From contig NZ_CP182485.1 of NCBI RefSeq assembly GCF_048282545.1, forward strand, positions 1,736,001 through 1,800,000: DNA of 64,000 bases. Direction: 5' to 3'. The first letter of the stretch is position 1. Every line of letters begins with the position of its first letter. The notes under the pieces are model-generated. The model was not told the DNA's origin. It did not search any database and saw nothing but the letters and a program-made list of their open reading frames with translations. The DNA comes from Opacimonas immobilis (GTDB taxonomy: Bacteria > Pseudomonadota > Gammaproteobacteria > Enterobacterales > Alteromonadaceae). A program made the position numbers and the translations under genes. Below are positions 25,764 through 34,733 of this stretch, in pieces.

Positions 25764-26558
25764 ATGTCTAGACATTTTGATGAAATGCCAGAAACGGCGA
25801 TAAGTAAAAGCGGGATATCTCGTGTTATTCCATGTAAAGAACTCGAGCTGGGCGACCCGATAAAGTGGCTTTCTTTGGCTTTGCAAGATTGGCAAAGAGC
25901 CCCCATAATATCACTCTTTTATGGGCTTATTTTTGCATTCATACCTTGGGTGATAACCTATTGGGTGGCAATGACTGGGTGGCACCTTGTGATCCTCCCT
26001 GCCATAGTATGCTTTATGCTAATTGGTCCGTTTCTTGCCGCTGGTTTATATGATGTGAGCTGGGAAATCGAAAAGCAACATGAGCCTTCGCTGCGTCATT
26101 CGCTCCGCGCAATTCGCCGCAACACAGTGAATGAGTGGGCATTTGGTGTGATGCTCATGATCTTTATGGTATTTTGGCTTCGCGTAGCCTCTCTTATTCA
26201 TGCCTTATATCCCGCCTACTTAGATCCTAATTTTACTAATCTTTTACCCTTTTTAGTTCTGGGTGTGGGCGTGGGGGCAGTGTTTACCGCCATCGTGTTT
26301 TTCATTACCGCATTTACACAACCGATTCTCATGGAACGTCAAGTTGACTTAGCGACGGCGGTATTAACGAGCATCAATGCCGTCTGGTTAAATAAAATGC
26401 CGATGTTGATTTGGTCAGGTATTATCTTTTCTGCCGTTGCAATTGGCTTCGTTACAGGGTTCTTAGGCTTCATCTTTCTGATGCCGCTGATTGGTTATGC
26501 GTCGTGGCATGCTTACATTGATACGATAGAAACCAAGCGCGAGCGTAATTATGAGTAA
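25764..26558 (+). CDS. DUF2189 multi-pass membrane protein
   Basis: A 264-residue inner-membrane protein with about six hydrophobic segments, starting near residue 45 (IISLFYGLIFAFIPWVI) and ending near 245. The soluble N-terminus, with CKELELGDPIKWLSLALQDWQRAP, and the LIGPFLAAGLYDVSWEIEK segment fit the DUF2189 family, whose function is unknown. TATAAT at 25717-25722 and GAGG before the ATG support the start. It is a stand-alone transcription unit. The 256 bases after it hold no gene. Confidence 0.85.
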   Translation: MSRHFDEMPETAISKSGISRVIPCKELELGDPIKWLSLALQDWQRAPIISLFYGLIFAFIPWVITYWVAMTGWHLVILPAIVCFMLIGPFLAAGLYDVSWEIEKQHEPSLRHSLRAIRRNTVNEWAFGVMLMIFMVFWLRVASLIHALYPAYLDPNFTNLLPFLVLGVGVGAVFTAIVFFITAFTQPILMERQVDLATAVLTSINAVWLNKMPMLIWSGIIFSAVAIGFVTGFLGFIFLMPLIGYASWHAYIDTIETKRERNYE

Positions 26559-26814
26559 TTTTATTTAATCGAATTGGTGGGCTTACGCTACGGACTTAAA
26601 TTGACTTTTGAGTAATCCCCAGCGCGCCCACAAGCTATTGGCATTTTGTTGTCATTCACAAAAGACTAGGCACTGATTTACCACTATCAAACTCAAAATT
26701 ACATATAACCAATTCAAACTGCTCGTGATAACATTGTTTGGTTATAACGTATCTATCTTAATAATGAACTTATCAAATAACACAACTGATATAACGCATA
26801 AGAGAGTCTGACAG

Positions 26815-27399
26815 GTGAGAAACAAAGCTGTTTTTTTTGACCGTGATGGCATAATCAATATCGATAAAGGGTATGTCAGCGATAGCGATGATTTTGAGTT
26901 TGTCGATGGTATTCACGCGTTAATACGCCATATTAATAGCAAAAAGTTACAGTGCATTGTAGTGACAAATCAATCTGGCATCGCCCGAGGAATGTATAGC
27001 GTTGAGCAATTTAAGCGCTTAACTCAATGGATGTTGGATACTCTGCTGTCTGATGCAGCCATCATTGATGATGTGTACTTTTGCCCACATCATCCAAGCG
27101 CAGGAGACACATCAAATACCCGTAAGTGTATTTGTCGTAAACCACAGCCAGGTATGCTGTTTTTTGCGTCGGTAGAACACGACATTGATTTGACCCAATC
27201 CATTATGATTGGTGATAGTGAACGCGATATTGAAGCTGCAATAATCGCCAATCTAAAACAGGCAATCTGGGTAACGAGCACTACAGACCCGGTAGCGCTG
27301 GAACGTTTGCATTACACCAAAGAGGCTTATCAAGCCGACACGCAGATTACTATCGTGCCGACTGTATCGAGTATTTTAGCTACCTTGCGAATTGACTGA
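26815..27399 (+). CDS. gmhB: D,D-heptose 1,7-bisphosphate phosphatase-like HAD phosphatase
   Basis: HAD phosphatase of 194 residues. GmhB removes the 7-phosphate in ADP-heptose synthesis for LPS core. Motif I is VFFDRDGIINIDKGYV, then VVTNQSGIARG, and a zinc loop of the form C-x-H followed by C-x-C (CPHHP...CIC), then KPQPGML and MIGDSERDIEAA. These also fit the HisB N-terminal domain, but the stand-alone length suggests GmhB. The start is GTG at 26815. The 3' end overlaps the convergent yejM-like gene by 20 bases. Confidence 0.85.
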   Translation: MRNKAVFFDRDGIINIDKGYVSDSDDFEFVDGIHALIRHINSKKLQCIVVTNQSGIARGMYSVEQFKRLTQWMLDTLLSDAAIIDDVYFCPHHPSAGDTSNTRKCICRKPQPGMLFFASVEHDIDLTQSIMIGDSERDIEAAIIANLKQAIWVTSTTDPVALERLHYTKEAYQADTQITIVPTVSSILATLRID

Positions 27400-28894
27400 G
27401 GTGTTTCATACTGCGATTGAATATCTGCGTATTTAGCTCTTGGTTAATCAAAGCGCCAGTTTGACTTGAAACGGAATAACTCGCCCCATTACTTTCAATG
27501 TATGAGATGGAATCGTCGTTAAAAATGACAACGCGATTATCTTCGGTTGTCACATGCCATGGACGTTGTTCACTTTGTATTGGTTTACCGGTTGAATAAG
27601 TATCTGATGCTACATTACAGCCCATACTATTCATCAAAGTTGCGGGTATGTCTTCGTTGAGTACCAAGGCAGAATTCATCGATAATGTGCTATAAGCAAC
27701 ACCAAGCTTTTGAGCATCATTCGATGGGCTCAAAATCAATATATTAACGCTTTCTCGGTCAAGTCCTTGCAATGCAGTGCTAATAGAAAGTGCATCGCTG
27801 TATATAATATATACAGCATTACTGAATTCTGTTGTCTCCTTAAGGGAAAAAGATCGAATGTTACGGGTAGCAAGATAGGTGTCGGCTGGGACATCCATAT
27901 AGACATCTATGCCAAAACCAAATAGCAAATCAAACAATACCGGATTAGTCGTTCGTAAATATTGATGATAGAGGTTAGGTAAACCATAGGTCATTGTTTT
28001 GATCTGACTTTCAGGCGATGCACTCGAGCGATAATAGGGCGCCTGATTGAGGCTAAACGGTAGTGAATCGGCCGCTAAATGTTCCGTTGCGAAAAATACT
28101 AACCAAGGCTTATCGATAGCAACCGGACAGTAAATGGGTTGAGTGGGGTAATTTAAGGCATCAATGGCGAAGGCAAACTGGATTGACTTGCGTTGGTTGT
28201 AATCTTCGATATCCAATAATCCATAACGGGATAAAGTCGTTTTTGCAGTTGCGGGATAAGATAATGGAAACATATTATCCTGCTGTACGATAGGTTGATA
28301 CAGTTTGGCATCAGCCCAGATATGTAAACCATGTGCACCGATAAAACAAGCCAAAAATATACCAATAACAGACTGCTCAATACGTTGTCGACTGAAACGG
28401 TCAATTCGTTGCCAGATAGCATTTGCAATGAGCAACTGAAAGCTCAGCCAAACCACAAACAATAAGCCGAAGAATAAAAGCTGCTCCGTCCCAAAGGTTG
28501 CCACTTGTTGTACGGTTTCGTCTACCACCAGCTCGGATTCCTGCCACGATATGTGTAATCCAGTGCGATGGTAGAGTAGTGCATCAAAAGCAAGTATGGC
28601 TTGTCCAAGGGCGGCAATGGTTGAACTTAACCCTTTGACTAAACGACTGTTGTTGATCAAATAGCACAAAGGAATAATGGCGATCACGAACCCCATAAAG
28701 GTCAAAAAACTAACGTGGCCGAGCCAATTCATCACCAAGTAGATTTGTCCAAGGAGAGATTCTGGTAATGGTTCAGCAAAGATATACATAGAGGCGATGA
28801 CTAAAGCCACTAGAATATTGTAAAAGGCAAACCAATGTCCCCAACTGACTAAGCGAGAGACGCGCTGACGGCGAGGAGATTCTCCAAGAAGCAT
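27380..28894 (-). CDS. yejM: LapC/YejM-like inner-membrane protein with reduced sulfatase domain
   Basis: In E. coli, YejM (LapC/PbgA) senses LPS and protects LpxC control. About 504 residues: the DUF3413 membrane region begins SRLVSWGHWFAFYN and has about five segments, ending near IGAHGLHIWADAKLY. A periplasmic domain follows. It is shorter than in E. coli (about 586 residues in total), and residues of the sulfatase core seem absent. The start at 28894 lies 7 bases after the yejL stop; an ATG at 28933 would overlap yejL. Pairing with yejL, and with divergent yejK, supports the call. Confidence 0.87.
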   Translation of the reverse strand: MLLGESPRRQRVSRLVSWGHWFAFYNILVALVIASMYIFAEPLPESLLGQIYLVMNWLGHVSFLTFMGFVIAIIPLCYLINNSRLVKGLSSTIAALGQAILAFDALLYHRTGLHISWQESELVVDETVQQVATFGTEQLLFFGLLFVVWLSFQLLIANAIWQRIDRFSRQRIEQSVIGIFLACFIGAHGLHIWADAKLYQPIVQQDNMFPLSYPATAKTTLSRYGLLDIEDYNQRKSIQFAFAIDALNYPTQPIYCPVAIDKPWLVFFATEHLAADSLPFSLNQAPYYRSSASPESQIKTMTYGLPNLYHQYLRTTNPVLFDLLFGFGIDVYMDVPADTYLATRNIRSFSLKETTEFSNAVYIIYSDALSISTALQGLDRESVNILILSPSNDAQKLGVAYSTLSMNSALVLNEDIPATLMNSMGCNVASDTYSTGKPIQSEQRPWHVTTEDNRVVIFNDDSISYIESNGASYSVSSQTGALINQELNTQIFNRSMKHLSQFAR

Positions 28895-28901
28895 ATTGAA
28901 A

Positions 28902-29117
28902 CTATTCCTTAATCGTGCGAATGAGCACTTCACAAAATTGTGTGGCGAGTTTTTGTCTTACCTTCGCATCGACGCGTTGATTAAAAATGTGTGTGAGGGC
29001 ATCACCTAAAACCATTAATGCAAGGTCGGTTTTGACGTTGTTTTGTTCAAGTACTGCGAGCACCTGCTCAAGTATTTCATTATATTGAGCGTCATTGTAT
29101 TGGGATTGAACCGGCAT
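28902..29117 (-). CDS. yejL: YejL/DUF1414 small protein
   Basis: A 71-residue cytosolic protein of unknown function. NNVKTDLALMVLGDALTHIFN aligns with the conserved block of E. coli YejL. The frame is open to 29261, but the ATG at 29117 (MPVQSQYND) matches the family start. It lies directly before the yejM-like gene and diverges from yejK, the conserved order. Confidence 0.9.
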   Translation of the reverse strand: MPVQSQYNDAQYNEILEQVLAVLEQNNVKTDLALMVLGDALTHIFNQRVDAKVRQKLATQFCEVLIRTIKE

Positions 29118-29225
29118 TTTTTTACTCTTTGACACAGAATATGTAGAGAATAATACAAAAAACTCCATCATATAAGGATAAATTTTATATAATGTCTCAA
29201 AACTAAAGAGCGAATAACGACATCT

Positions 29226-30287
29226 ATGAGTATTTTGATCCATCATTTTGTAATGCATCAATTACGAGCCAATGAGAAGGGTGCCATGAGCTTAGTTCCA
29301 AACGCATCTTGTGTTGCACTAAACCAGGCCACAACTACCTTAGCGCAAGAGATTCAGCAAGTGTTTGCGAGTAAACCCAGCAAGGGTATTGGTTCATTTG
29401 TGTTAGCAGAATCGCAAGTCGATGTGGAAGATGATGGAACCCCGCCTGAGGCACTTGTCCCGTTTGTTGAATTATTAAGCAACGCTTTCTCATCAGATGA
29501 TGCTTTTTTGCACATGTCCACTCAAGCTAGTCAGTCGTTGATTACCACAATGGCACAAGATAATATCGTTGAGACCGGCTTTATTGTCTTCAGTCATTAC
29601 GAGTTTTTAGCAACGGAATATTTGTTTATAGGCATAATCAATACTAAGCAACATGTGGAAGTGAGTGAAGACTTGGAATTGTTGTATTCGGACCATTTGG
29701 ATATAGCCAAAATGCAACTTGCGCTGCGCATAGATTTGACGGCTTGGAAAGTCCAACCAGAACAAGAGCGATACATCAGTTTTATTAAAGGTCGTATGGG
29801 GCGCAAGGTGTCTGACTTTTTTATGCGTTTCTTACAATGTGAAGAAAAAGTCGATGTCAAACAGCAAAATCAACAGTTATTAACAACAGTTGAAACTTAC
29901 CTGGCCGAAGAGTCGCTGTCGGTTGATGAAAAAAATACGTCACTAGCTGAAGTCCAAGACTACTACAAAAAGCAAATCAACAGTGGCAATAATATAAAAG
30001 TTTCTGACCTTGCCGATGTGCTACCAAAACGTGTAGACGAAAACGAAGTGGCTGATTTTAGTGTCTTTGCTGCGCATCTTGAAACTCCGTTAGAACCTGA
30101 GTTTCAGCCAGATGGTGCAGCAGTTCGCAAGCTGGCGCGTTTTTCTGGACAAGGTGGTGGCGTAACGGTTGCCTTTGACCGCAAGTTACTTGGAGATAAG
30201 GTACACTATGACCCGGTAACTGATACATTGGTGATCAAAGGAATTCCACCCAATTTGAAAGATCAACTAACTAAAGCGCAAGATTAA
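29226..30287 (+). CDS. yejK: Nucleoid-associated protein YejK (NdpA)
   Basis: Nucleoid-associated protein of 353 residues. It shows the family blocks GFIVFSHYEFLATEYLFIGI, YISFIKGRMGRKVSDFFM and, near the end, LARFSGQGGGVTVAFDRKLLG followed by VIKGIPPNLKDQL. Its role in E. coli is poorly defined: it binds DNA and topoisomerase IV has been reported as a partner. It is divergent from yejL-yejM with 108 bases between starts, and it is followed by the QueD-like gene after 8 bases. Confidence 0.93.
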   Translation: MSILIHHFVMHQLRANEKGAMSLVPNASCVALNQATTTLAQEIQQVFASKPSKGIGSFVLAESQVDVEDDGTPPEALVPFVELLSNAFSSDDAFLHMSTQASQSLITTMAQDNIVETGFIVFSHYEFLATEYLFIGIINTKQHVEVSEDLELLYSDHLDIAKMQLALRIDLTAWKVQPEQERYISFIKGRMGRKVSDFFMRFLQCEEKVDVKQQNQQLLTTVETYLAEESLSVDEKNTSLAEVQDYYKKQINSGNNIKVSDLADVLPKRVDENEVADFSVFAAHLETPLEPEFQPDGAAVRKLARFSGQGGGVTVAFDRKLLGDKVHYDPVTDTLVIKGIPPNLKDQLTKAQD

Positions 30288-30295
30288 GGTAGACC

Positions 30296-31177
30296 ATGCA
30301 ATTATTTGTGAACGACTTAACGGTGATGGACTTTTCGTACCTGTGCCCAGAGCGAGGAATGGTGGGTGAGAGTTGGATCGTTGATGTCGAGTTAGATGGT
30401 GATTTGAACGAAGAAAGTATGATCCAAGATTTTGCTATCGTAAAAAAGCAGCTTAAGTCATTAATCGATCAATATGTTGATCATAAGCTCCTTATTCCAG
30501 TTGAGCATGAATTTACCAAGGTTGTTAGAGATTTACCAGACGAGTTAGTCAGGGTGGATTTTGTGCGACCAGAACAAAAATCAATACATTTGACATGTCC
30601 TGCAGATGCTTATGCGTTCATTTATGCAAACACCATTACCATGGCATCTGTCGGCGAATATTTGCAAGATATCTTAGCGATTCATCTACCCAATAACGTG
30701 GCTGGAATTAATCTGTCGCTGAGAACTGAACACATCCCAACTGCGTTTTATCATTACACGCATGGACTAAAAAAGCACGACGGTAATTGCCAGCGCATCG
30801 CCCACGGTCACCGCTCCAAAATCCATATTTATTACAATGATCAGAATCAGCCAGAAGCTGAGGCGCATTGGGCTTCTCGTTGGGCTGACATTTACATTGG
30901 CACACGTGAAGATGAAGTAATGTGTGATCAATTGTCGCAATATTACCCAGAGATAAGTGATGTAACCCATGTTGCTTTTCGCTATACCGCGTCGCAAGGT
31001 GATTTTGAATTAGCTATCCCACGGAGTGAATGTGAAGTCATTGAGTTAGATACGACGGTTGAATGCCTGGCTCAGTATGTGTTGACTGAAGAGCAAGCTC
31101 GAAGTGGTCAAGCCAAGGTCACCGTTATGGCGTTTGAAGGTGTAGGGAAGGGAGCCAAAATCAGCACTTTGAGTTAA
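30296..31177 (+). CDS. QueD/PTPS-like two-half T-fold protein
   Basis: A 293-residue protein related to 6-carboxy-tetrahydropterin synthase, about twice the usual length. The N-terminal half carries the strand-helix motif DFAIVKKQLKSLIDQYVDHKLL, with the DF and DH residues of QueD, but not the zinc His residues. The C-terminal half carries a zinc-like pattern, HYTHGLKKHDGNC then AHGHRSKIHIYY. The active-site parts are thus shared between two T-fold halves. I recall similar proteins in Vibrio and relatives, annotated only as QueD-like. Whether it makes a queuosine precursor or another pterin cannot be told. It is likely co-transcribed with yejK. Confidence 0.72.
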   Translation: MQLFVNDLTVMDFSYLCPERGMVGESWIVDVELDGDLNEESMIQDFAIVKKQLKSLIDQYVDHKLLIPVEHEFTKVVRDLPDELVRVDFVRPEQKSIHLTCPADAYAFIYANTITMASVGEYLQDILAIHLPNNVAGINLSLRTEHIPTAFYHYTHGLKKHDGNCQRIAHGHRSKIHIYYNDQNQPEAEAHWASRWADIYIGTREDEVMCDQLSQYYPEISDVTHVAFRYTASQGDFELAIPRSECEVIELDTTVECLAQYVLTEEQARSGQAKVTVMAFEGVGKGAKISTLS

Positions 31178-31334
31178 AGAGAATAGTCTTTTCAGTCAGG
31201 ACCCTTGCTCTTATCAGAATGTTTATTCCCTTAAAATAATTGTGGTTTTATTCGCATTTAAATAGAAATCCAAGTATAATCGCTTGCTATATTATTGCTC
31301 TGGATTTGCGTTCCAGCCCCGCAAGGAAAAACAC

Positions 31335-32330
31335 ATGACACAATATATTGTTTGCGCAATGTACAAATTTGTTGCGCTTGAAAACTTCAAAGAAATGCGT
31401 CAGCCACTGCTCGATGTAATGCTACAAAATCACATAAAAGGTACCTTGTTACTCGCATCGGAAGGCATTAACGGTACGATCTCAGGCCCTCGAGAAGGCA
31501 TCGACGCCTTACTTGCCTATCTCAATAGTGATGCGCGCCTAAACCCGATTTCCTATAAAGAATCATTACACAACGAGCAACCGTTCTATCGCACTAAGGT
31601 CAAACTCAAAAAAGAAATTGTGACTTTGGGGGTTGAGGGTATTGACCCGAATCAATCGGTTGGTACCTATGTCAAACCCAAAGACTGGAATGCGTTAATA
31701 AGCGATCCTGAAGTATTTGTCGTCGATACTCGTAATGACTATGAAATTGAAATAGGCACGTTTAAACACGCAGTGGATCCAAATACCAAAACATTTCGTG
31801 AATTTCCGGAGTATGTCGCCCAAAATATGGATCCAGCAAAGCACAAAAAAGTGGCCATGTTCTGCACTGGAGGCATTCGTTGTGAAAAATCCACTGCCTT
31901 TATGAAACAACAGGGTTTCTCTGAGGTGTATCACCTTGAAGGTGGTATTTTGCAATATCTCGAGGATGTGCCTAAGGATGAGAGTCTATGGGAGGGTGAC
32001 TGCTTCGTGTTTGACAATCGTGTCGCCGTTAATCACGACTTGGAAAAAAGTCATTACGACCAGTGTTATGGCTGTCGCTTACCAATCACGGAAGAAGATA
32101 AACAATCACCTCAATATGAAGCGGGCGTAACGTGTCCAAAATGTTTCGGTACACATTCAGAAGACCAACTCGAGCGATTCCGTGAAAGAGAAAAGCAGGT
32201 TCAGCTAGCAAAAGAACGCCAAGAGGTCCATATGGGCAGTGAGGCACGTGATGTGACGAAACAACGTCGACTTGCTAAAGCCCAAGCGCAACGCGAAAGA
32301 CAACTAGCAAAGAATCAACAAGATAACTAA
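31335..32330 (+). CDS. trhO: tRNA uridine(34) hydroxylase, rhodanese-like (YceA)
   Basis: Oxygen-dependent tRNA hydroxylase that adds the 5-hydroxyl to U34. The 331 residues hold an N-terminal acylphosphatase-like domain, a rhodanese domain with the catalytic Cys in MFCTGGIRCEKS, and Cys pairs YGC and CPKC near 250-280. A basic Gln/Arg-rich tail ends the protein. The ATG at 31335 follows AAGGAA; an upstream in-frame ATG (31284) adds 17 unrelated residues and is rejected. TATAAT at 31275-31280 may be its -10. Confidence 0.93.
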   Translation: MTQYIVCAMYKFVALENFKEMRQPLLDVMLQNHIKGTLLLASEGINGTISGPREGIDALLAYLNSDARLNPISYKESLHNEQPFYRTKVKLKKEIVTLGVEGIDPNQSVGTYVKPKDWNALISDPEVFVVDTRNDYEIEIGTFKHAVDPNTKTFREFPEYVAQNMDPAKHKKVAMFCTGGIRCEKSTAFMKQQGFSEVYHLEGGILQYLEDVPKDESLWEGDCFVFDNRVAVNHDLEKSHYDQCYGCRLPITEEDKQSPQYEAGVTCPKCFGTHSEDQLERFREREKQVQLAKERQEVHMGSEARDVTKQRRLAKAQAQRERQLAKNQQDN

Positions 32331-32415
32331 TATAGCTAAAATTTAGTACTTTGGGTTAGTTGCTTCAATCTCAATTTACTGTAATATCTTATTAAATTGT
32401 ATGAAGGAAGTAAGT

Positions 32416-32661
32416 ATGTCGAAAGTTGACCTATCGCCGGAGGAGCTGGCCAGCATTAAGGAAGAATTCAACTTCTTTGATAAAGACAAAAATGGTCTTA
32501 TCGAGTTACCAGAGTTTATTGAGCTCCTAACTGTGTTAAGCCCTAAAACTAAAGTCAAAGCGGTTGAAGAAGGCTTTTCTCTGATTGATAAGAACCACGA
32601 TGGATCGATTGACTTTGATGAATTTGTCAAATGGTGGCAGGAAGGCTGGTGGGAGTATTAA
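32416..32661 (+). CDS. Small EF-hand calcium-binding protein
   Basis: An 81-residue acidic protein with two canonical EF-hand loops: DKDKNGLIELPE near residues 23-34 and DKNHDGSIDFDE near 59-70, each with Asp/Asn/Gly/Ile/Glu in the right places. The C-terminus is Trp-rich (WWQEGWWEY). No signal peptide is seen, so it should be cytosolic. The ATG at 32416 with AAGGAAG upstream is preferred over the ATG at 32401. It appears to be a single-gene unit. Role unknown; calcium buffering or sensing is the obvious guess. Confidence 0.85.
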   Translation: MSKVDLSPEELASIKEEFNFFDKDKNGLIELPEFIELLTVLSPKTKVKAVEEGFSLIDKNHDGSIDFDEFVKWWQEGWWEY

Positions 32662-32690
32662 TCTAACCATTCACACCAAGTGTTTTACTC

Positions 32691-34004
32691 TTAATCCTCG
32701 GCTTCTGGCCGAGGTTTTCGTTTAATAGGGACATGTCCTATATCCGTACCAGAAGTATTATCGACACGTTTTGTGTGTGTTTTGGGTGCTTTTGATGTCG
32801 GTTTTTTCTTAAACGTTTTCGTTTGCTCTGTTGAAAGCTTCTTCTTTATGGCTTTTCCTTTGAACTCGCCGGGTAGAGCAGGGTGAGCATGAACTGGTAA
32901 TTCCTGAGTAATGTGTTTGCTCAATGCGCGATAACTTTGCCAATCACGCGGGCCGACGAAGGATATAGCAGTGCCCTTTTCTCCTGCACGACCAGTTCTG
33001 CCGACGCGGTGAACAAATTCCTCAACGTGTTTGGGTAAGTCAAAGTTGATGACTAAATTGACTTTCCGCAAATCTAATCCACGAGCACCCAAGTCAGTAC
33101 ATACCAAAATATCATGTTGCCCATTCCCAAAGGCGTTAATGACATTAGCTCGCTGGTTCTGTAACAAATCACCATGCAAAGCGACACAATTCATCTTAGT
33201 TTGTTGGAGCCATGATGAAAGCCTATCTGCATCTGCTTTGGTCGCAACAAACACAATGGCTTGGTTGTACTGGCGTGTTTCTAATTCATGCTTGAGAAGG
33301 TCTTGTTTGTGTTCAACATGATCAGCAAAAAATAAAGTCTGGGTGATATCAGCATGCAGTTCATAGCTGGCATCGAGCATAATTTCTTGCGGATTATTAA
33401 GAAGACTGTCTAACAAATGTCTAAGTTTTGGATCATCCAAGGTAGCAGAAAATAATAATGTTTGTCGTTTGCGATGGTCTGCTTGTCGATGAATGGCCAG
33501 TAACTGTTCGTTAAAGCCCAAATCCAACATGCGATCGGCTTCGTCATAAACTAGAATTTCTAAGCCGTTAAGAAAAAAGCTGCGATCGGATAAGTGATCG
33601 GCAATCCTCCCTGGGGTACCGACAAGAATATGGGGATCTTTGCGTAATACTTTGGCTTGGTCGTTATAGTTATCTCCGCCGACAATTAACGCCGTTTTTA
33701 AATTCAAAGCACGAGCCATATCTCGTGTGACTTGGAAAACTTGTTTGGCTAGTTCACGAGTAGGTGCCAAAATCATCGCCCGAGGATCGCGTTTAGTCAT
33801 CGCTTTTTGCGAGATAAGACGAGCAATGATAGGAATGACAAACGCTAAGGTTTTGCCTGAACCGGTTTTAGCACAGCCAAGAATATCTCGTCCATGTGCC
33901 GCATAGGGAATAGCTTGACGCTGAATAGGCGTGGTTTCAGTGAATTTTTGGTTTTCAAGTGCCTGAACAATACGATTGTCTAGGCCAAGTTCGGAAAATA
34001 ACAA
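32691..34004 (-). CDS. DEAD-box RNA helicase (SrmB/RhlE-like)
   Basis: ATP-dependent RNA helicase of 437 residues with all motifs in order: Q-motif region TPIQRQAIP, AKTGSGKT, PTRELA, TPGR, DEAD, SAT, IVFVAT, TDLGARGLD and HRVGRTGR. The tail after about residue 375 is Lys/Thr/Pro-rich and basic, as in helicases of ribosome assembly. The N-terminal FSELGLDN and the ending GHVPIKRKPRPEAED recall SrmB, but RhlE-like proteins cannot be excluded. The 3' end lies 29 bases from the convergent EF-hand gene. Confidence 0.92.
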   Translation of the reverse strand: MLFSELGLDNRIVQALENQKFTETTPIQRQAIPYAAHGRDILGCAKTGSGKTLAFVIPIIARLISQKAMTKRDPRAMILAPTRELAKQVFQVTRDMARALNLKTALIVGGDNYNDQAKVLRKDPHILVGTPGRIADHLSDRSFFLNGLEILVYDEADRMLDLGFNEQLLAIHRQADHRKRQTLLFSATLDDPKLRHLLDSLLNNPQEIMLDASYELHADITQTLFFADHVEHKQDLLKHELETRQYNQAIVFVATKADADRLSSWLQQTKMNCVALHGDLLQNQRANVINAFGNGQHDILVCTDLGARGLDLRKVNLVINFDLPKHVEEFVHRVGRTGRAGEKGTAISFVGPRDWQSYRALSKHITQELPVHAHPALPGEFKGKAIKKKLSTEQTKTFKKKPTSKAPKTHTKRVDNTSGTDIGHVPIKRKPRPEAED

Positions 34005-34065
34005 AAGCGTGTCTCTGATATAATTAACAAATCTAATTGTATCAAAAACACGCGTACCGACCTAG

Positions 34066-34722
34066 TTAGAATTGCATTTCTGGCACATGGTCTGGCACAA
34101 CCAACTCACCGGCAGTTTTTTCTTTGATTTCTTCTACCGTCACACCAGGTGCTCGTTCTAATAAATAGTAAGCTTTATTTTTGACTTCTAACACAGCCAA
34201 ATCAGTGATGATTTTGGTAATGCAGTTCACGCCAGTCAACGGTAAGGTGCATTCAGCCAGAAGCTTTGAATTACCGTGTTTATCAGCGTGGGTCATAGTG
34301 ACAATAATGTTCTTAGCACCCGCCACTAAATCCATCGCACCGCCCATGCCTTTGATGAGTTTATTGGGGATCATCCACGAAGCAATATTACCGTTTACAT
34401 CGACCTCAAAAGCGCCTAATACCGTAATATCGACATGACCACCACGGATCATGGCAAAGCTTTCTGCAGAGCTAAAGATACTGGCACCGGTTACCGCGGT
34501 AACGGTTTCTTTGCCGGCATTGATCATGTCCGCATCCACCTGCTCCTCAGTTGGATTAGGCCCCATGCCAAGTAAACCGTTTTCTGATTGGAGCATCACC
34601 GATATACCATCAGGAACAAAATTAGCAGCAAGGGTAGGGATCCCAATGCCTAAGTTTACGTAATCACCGTCTTTGAATTCTTGTGCGACACGTGTTGCGA
34701 TTTGATCTCGAGTTAACGCCAT
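34066..34722 (-). CDS. scoB: 3-oxoacid CoA-transferase, beta subunit
   Basis: Transfers CoA between succinyl-CoA (or another acyl-CoA) and an acetoacetate-type acid. The 218 residues show the catalytic Glu motif MLQSENGLLGMGP near 45-57 and GGAMDLVAGAKNIIV near 127, the hallmarks of the beta subunit. It follows the alpha gene by 11 bases, and an AAGGAG site precedes the ATG. The specific acid is inferred from family similarity only; AtoA-type enzymes look alike. Confidence 0.9.
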   Translation of the reverse strand: MALTRDQIATRVAQEFKDGDYVNLGIGIPTLAANFVPDGISVMLQSENGLLGMGPNPTEEQVDADMINAGKETVTAVTGASIFSSAESFAMIRGGHVDITVLGAFEVDVNGNIASWMIPNKLIKGMGGAMDLVAGAKNIIVTMTHADKHGNSKLLAECTLPLTGVNCITKIITDLAVLEVKNKAYYLLERAPGVTVEEIKEKTAGELVVPDHVPEMQF

Positions 34723-34733
34723 AGTGATTCTCC

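Noticed and set aside
26570..26635. Hairpin GTGGGC...GCCCAC after the DUF2189 gene
   Set aside because: Only 6 bp with a long loop and no T-run; not a convincing terminator or RNA.
32691..32720. GC-rich hairpin at the end of the DEAD-box helicase gene
   Set aside because: CCTCGGC/GCCGAGG lies in the last codons and lacks a T-run, so a terminator cannot be claimed.
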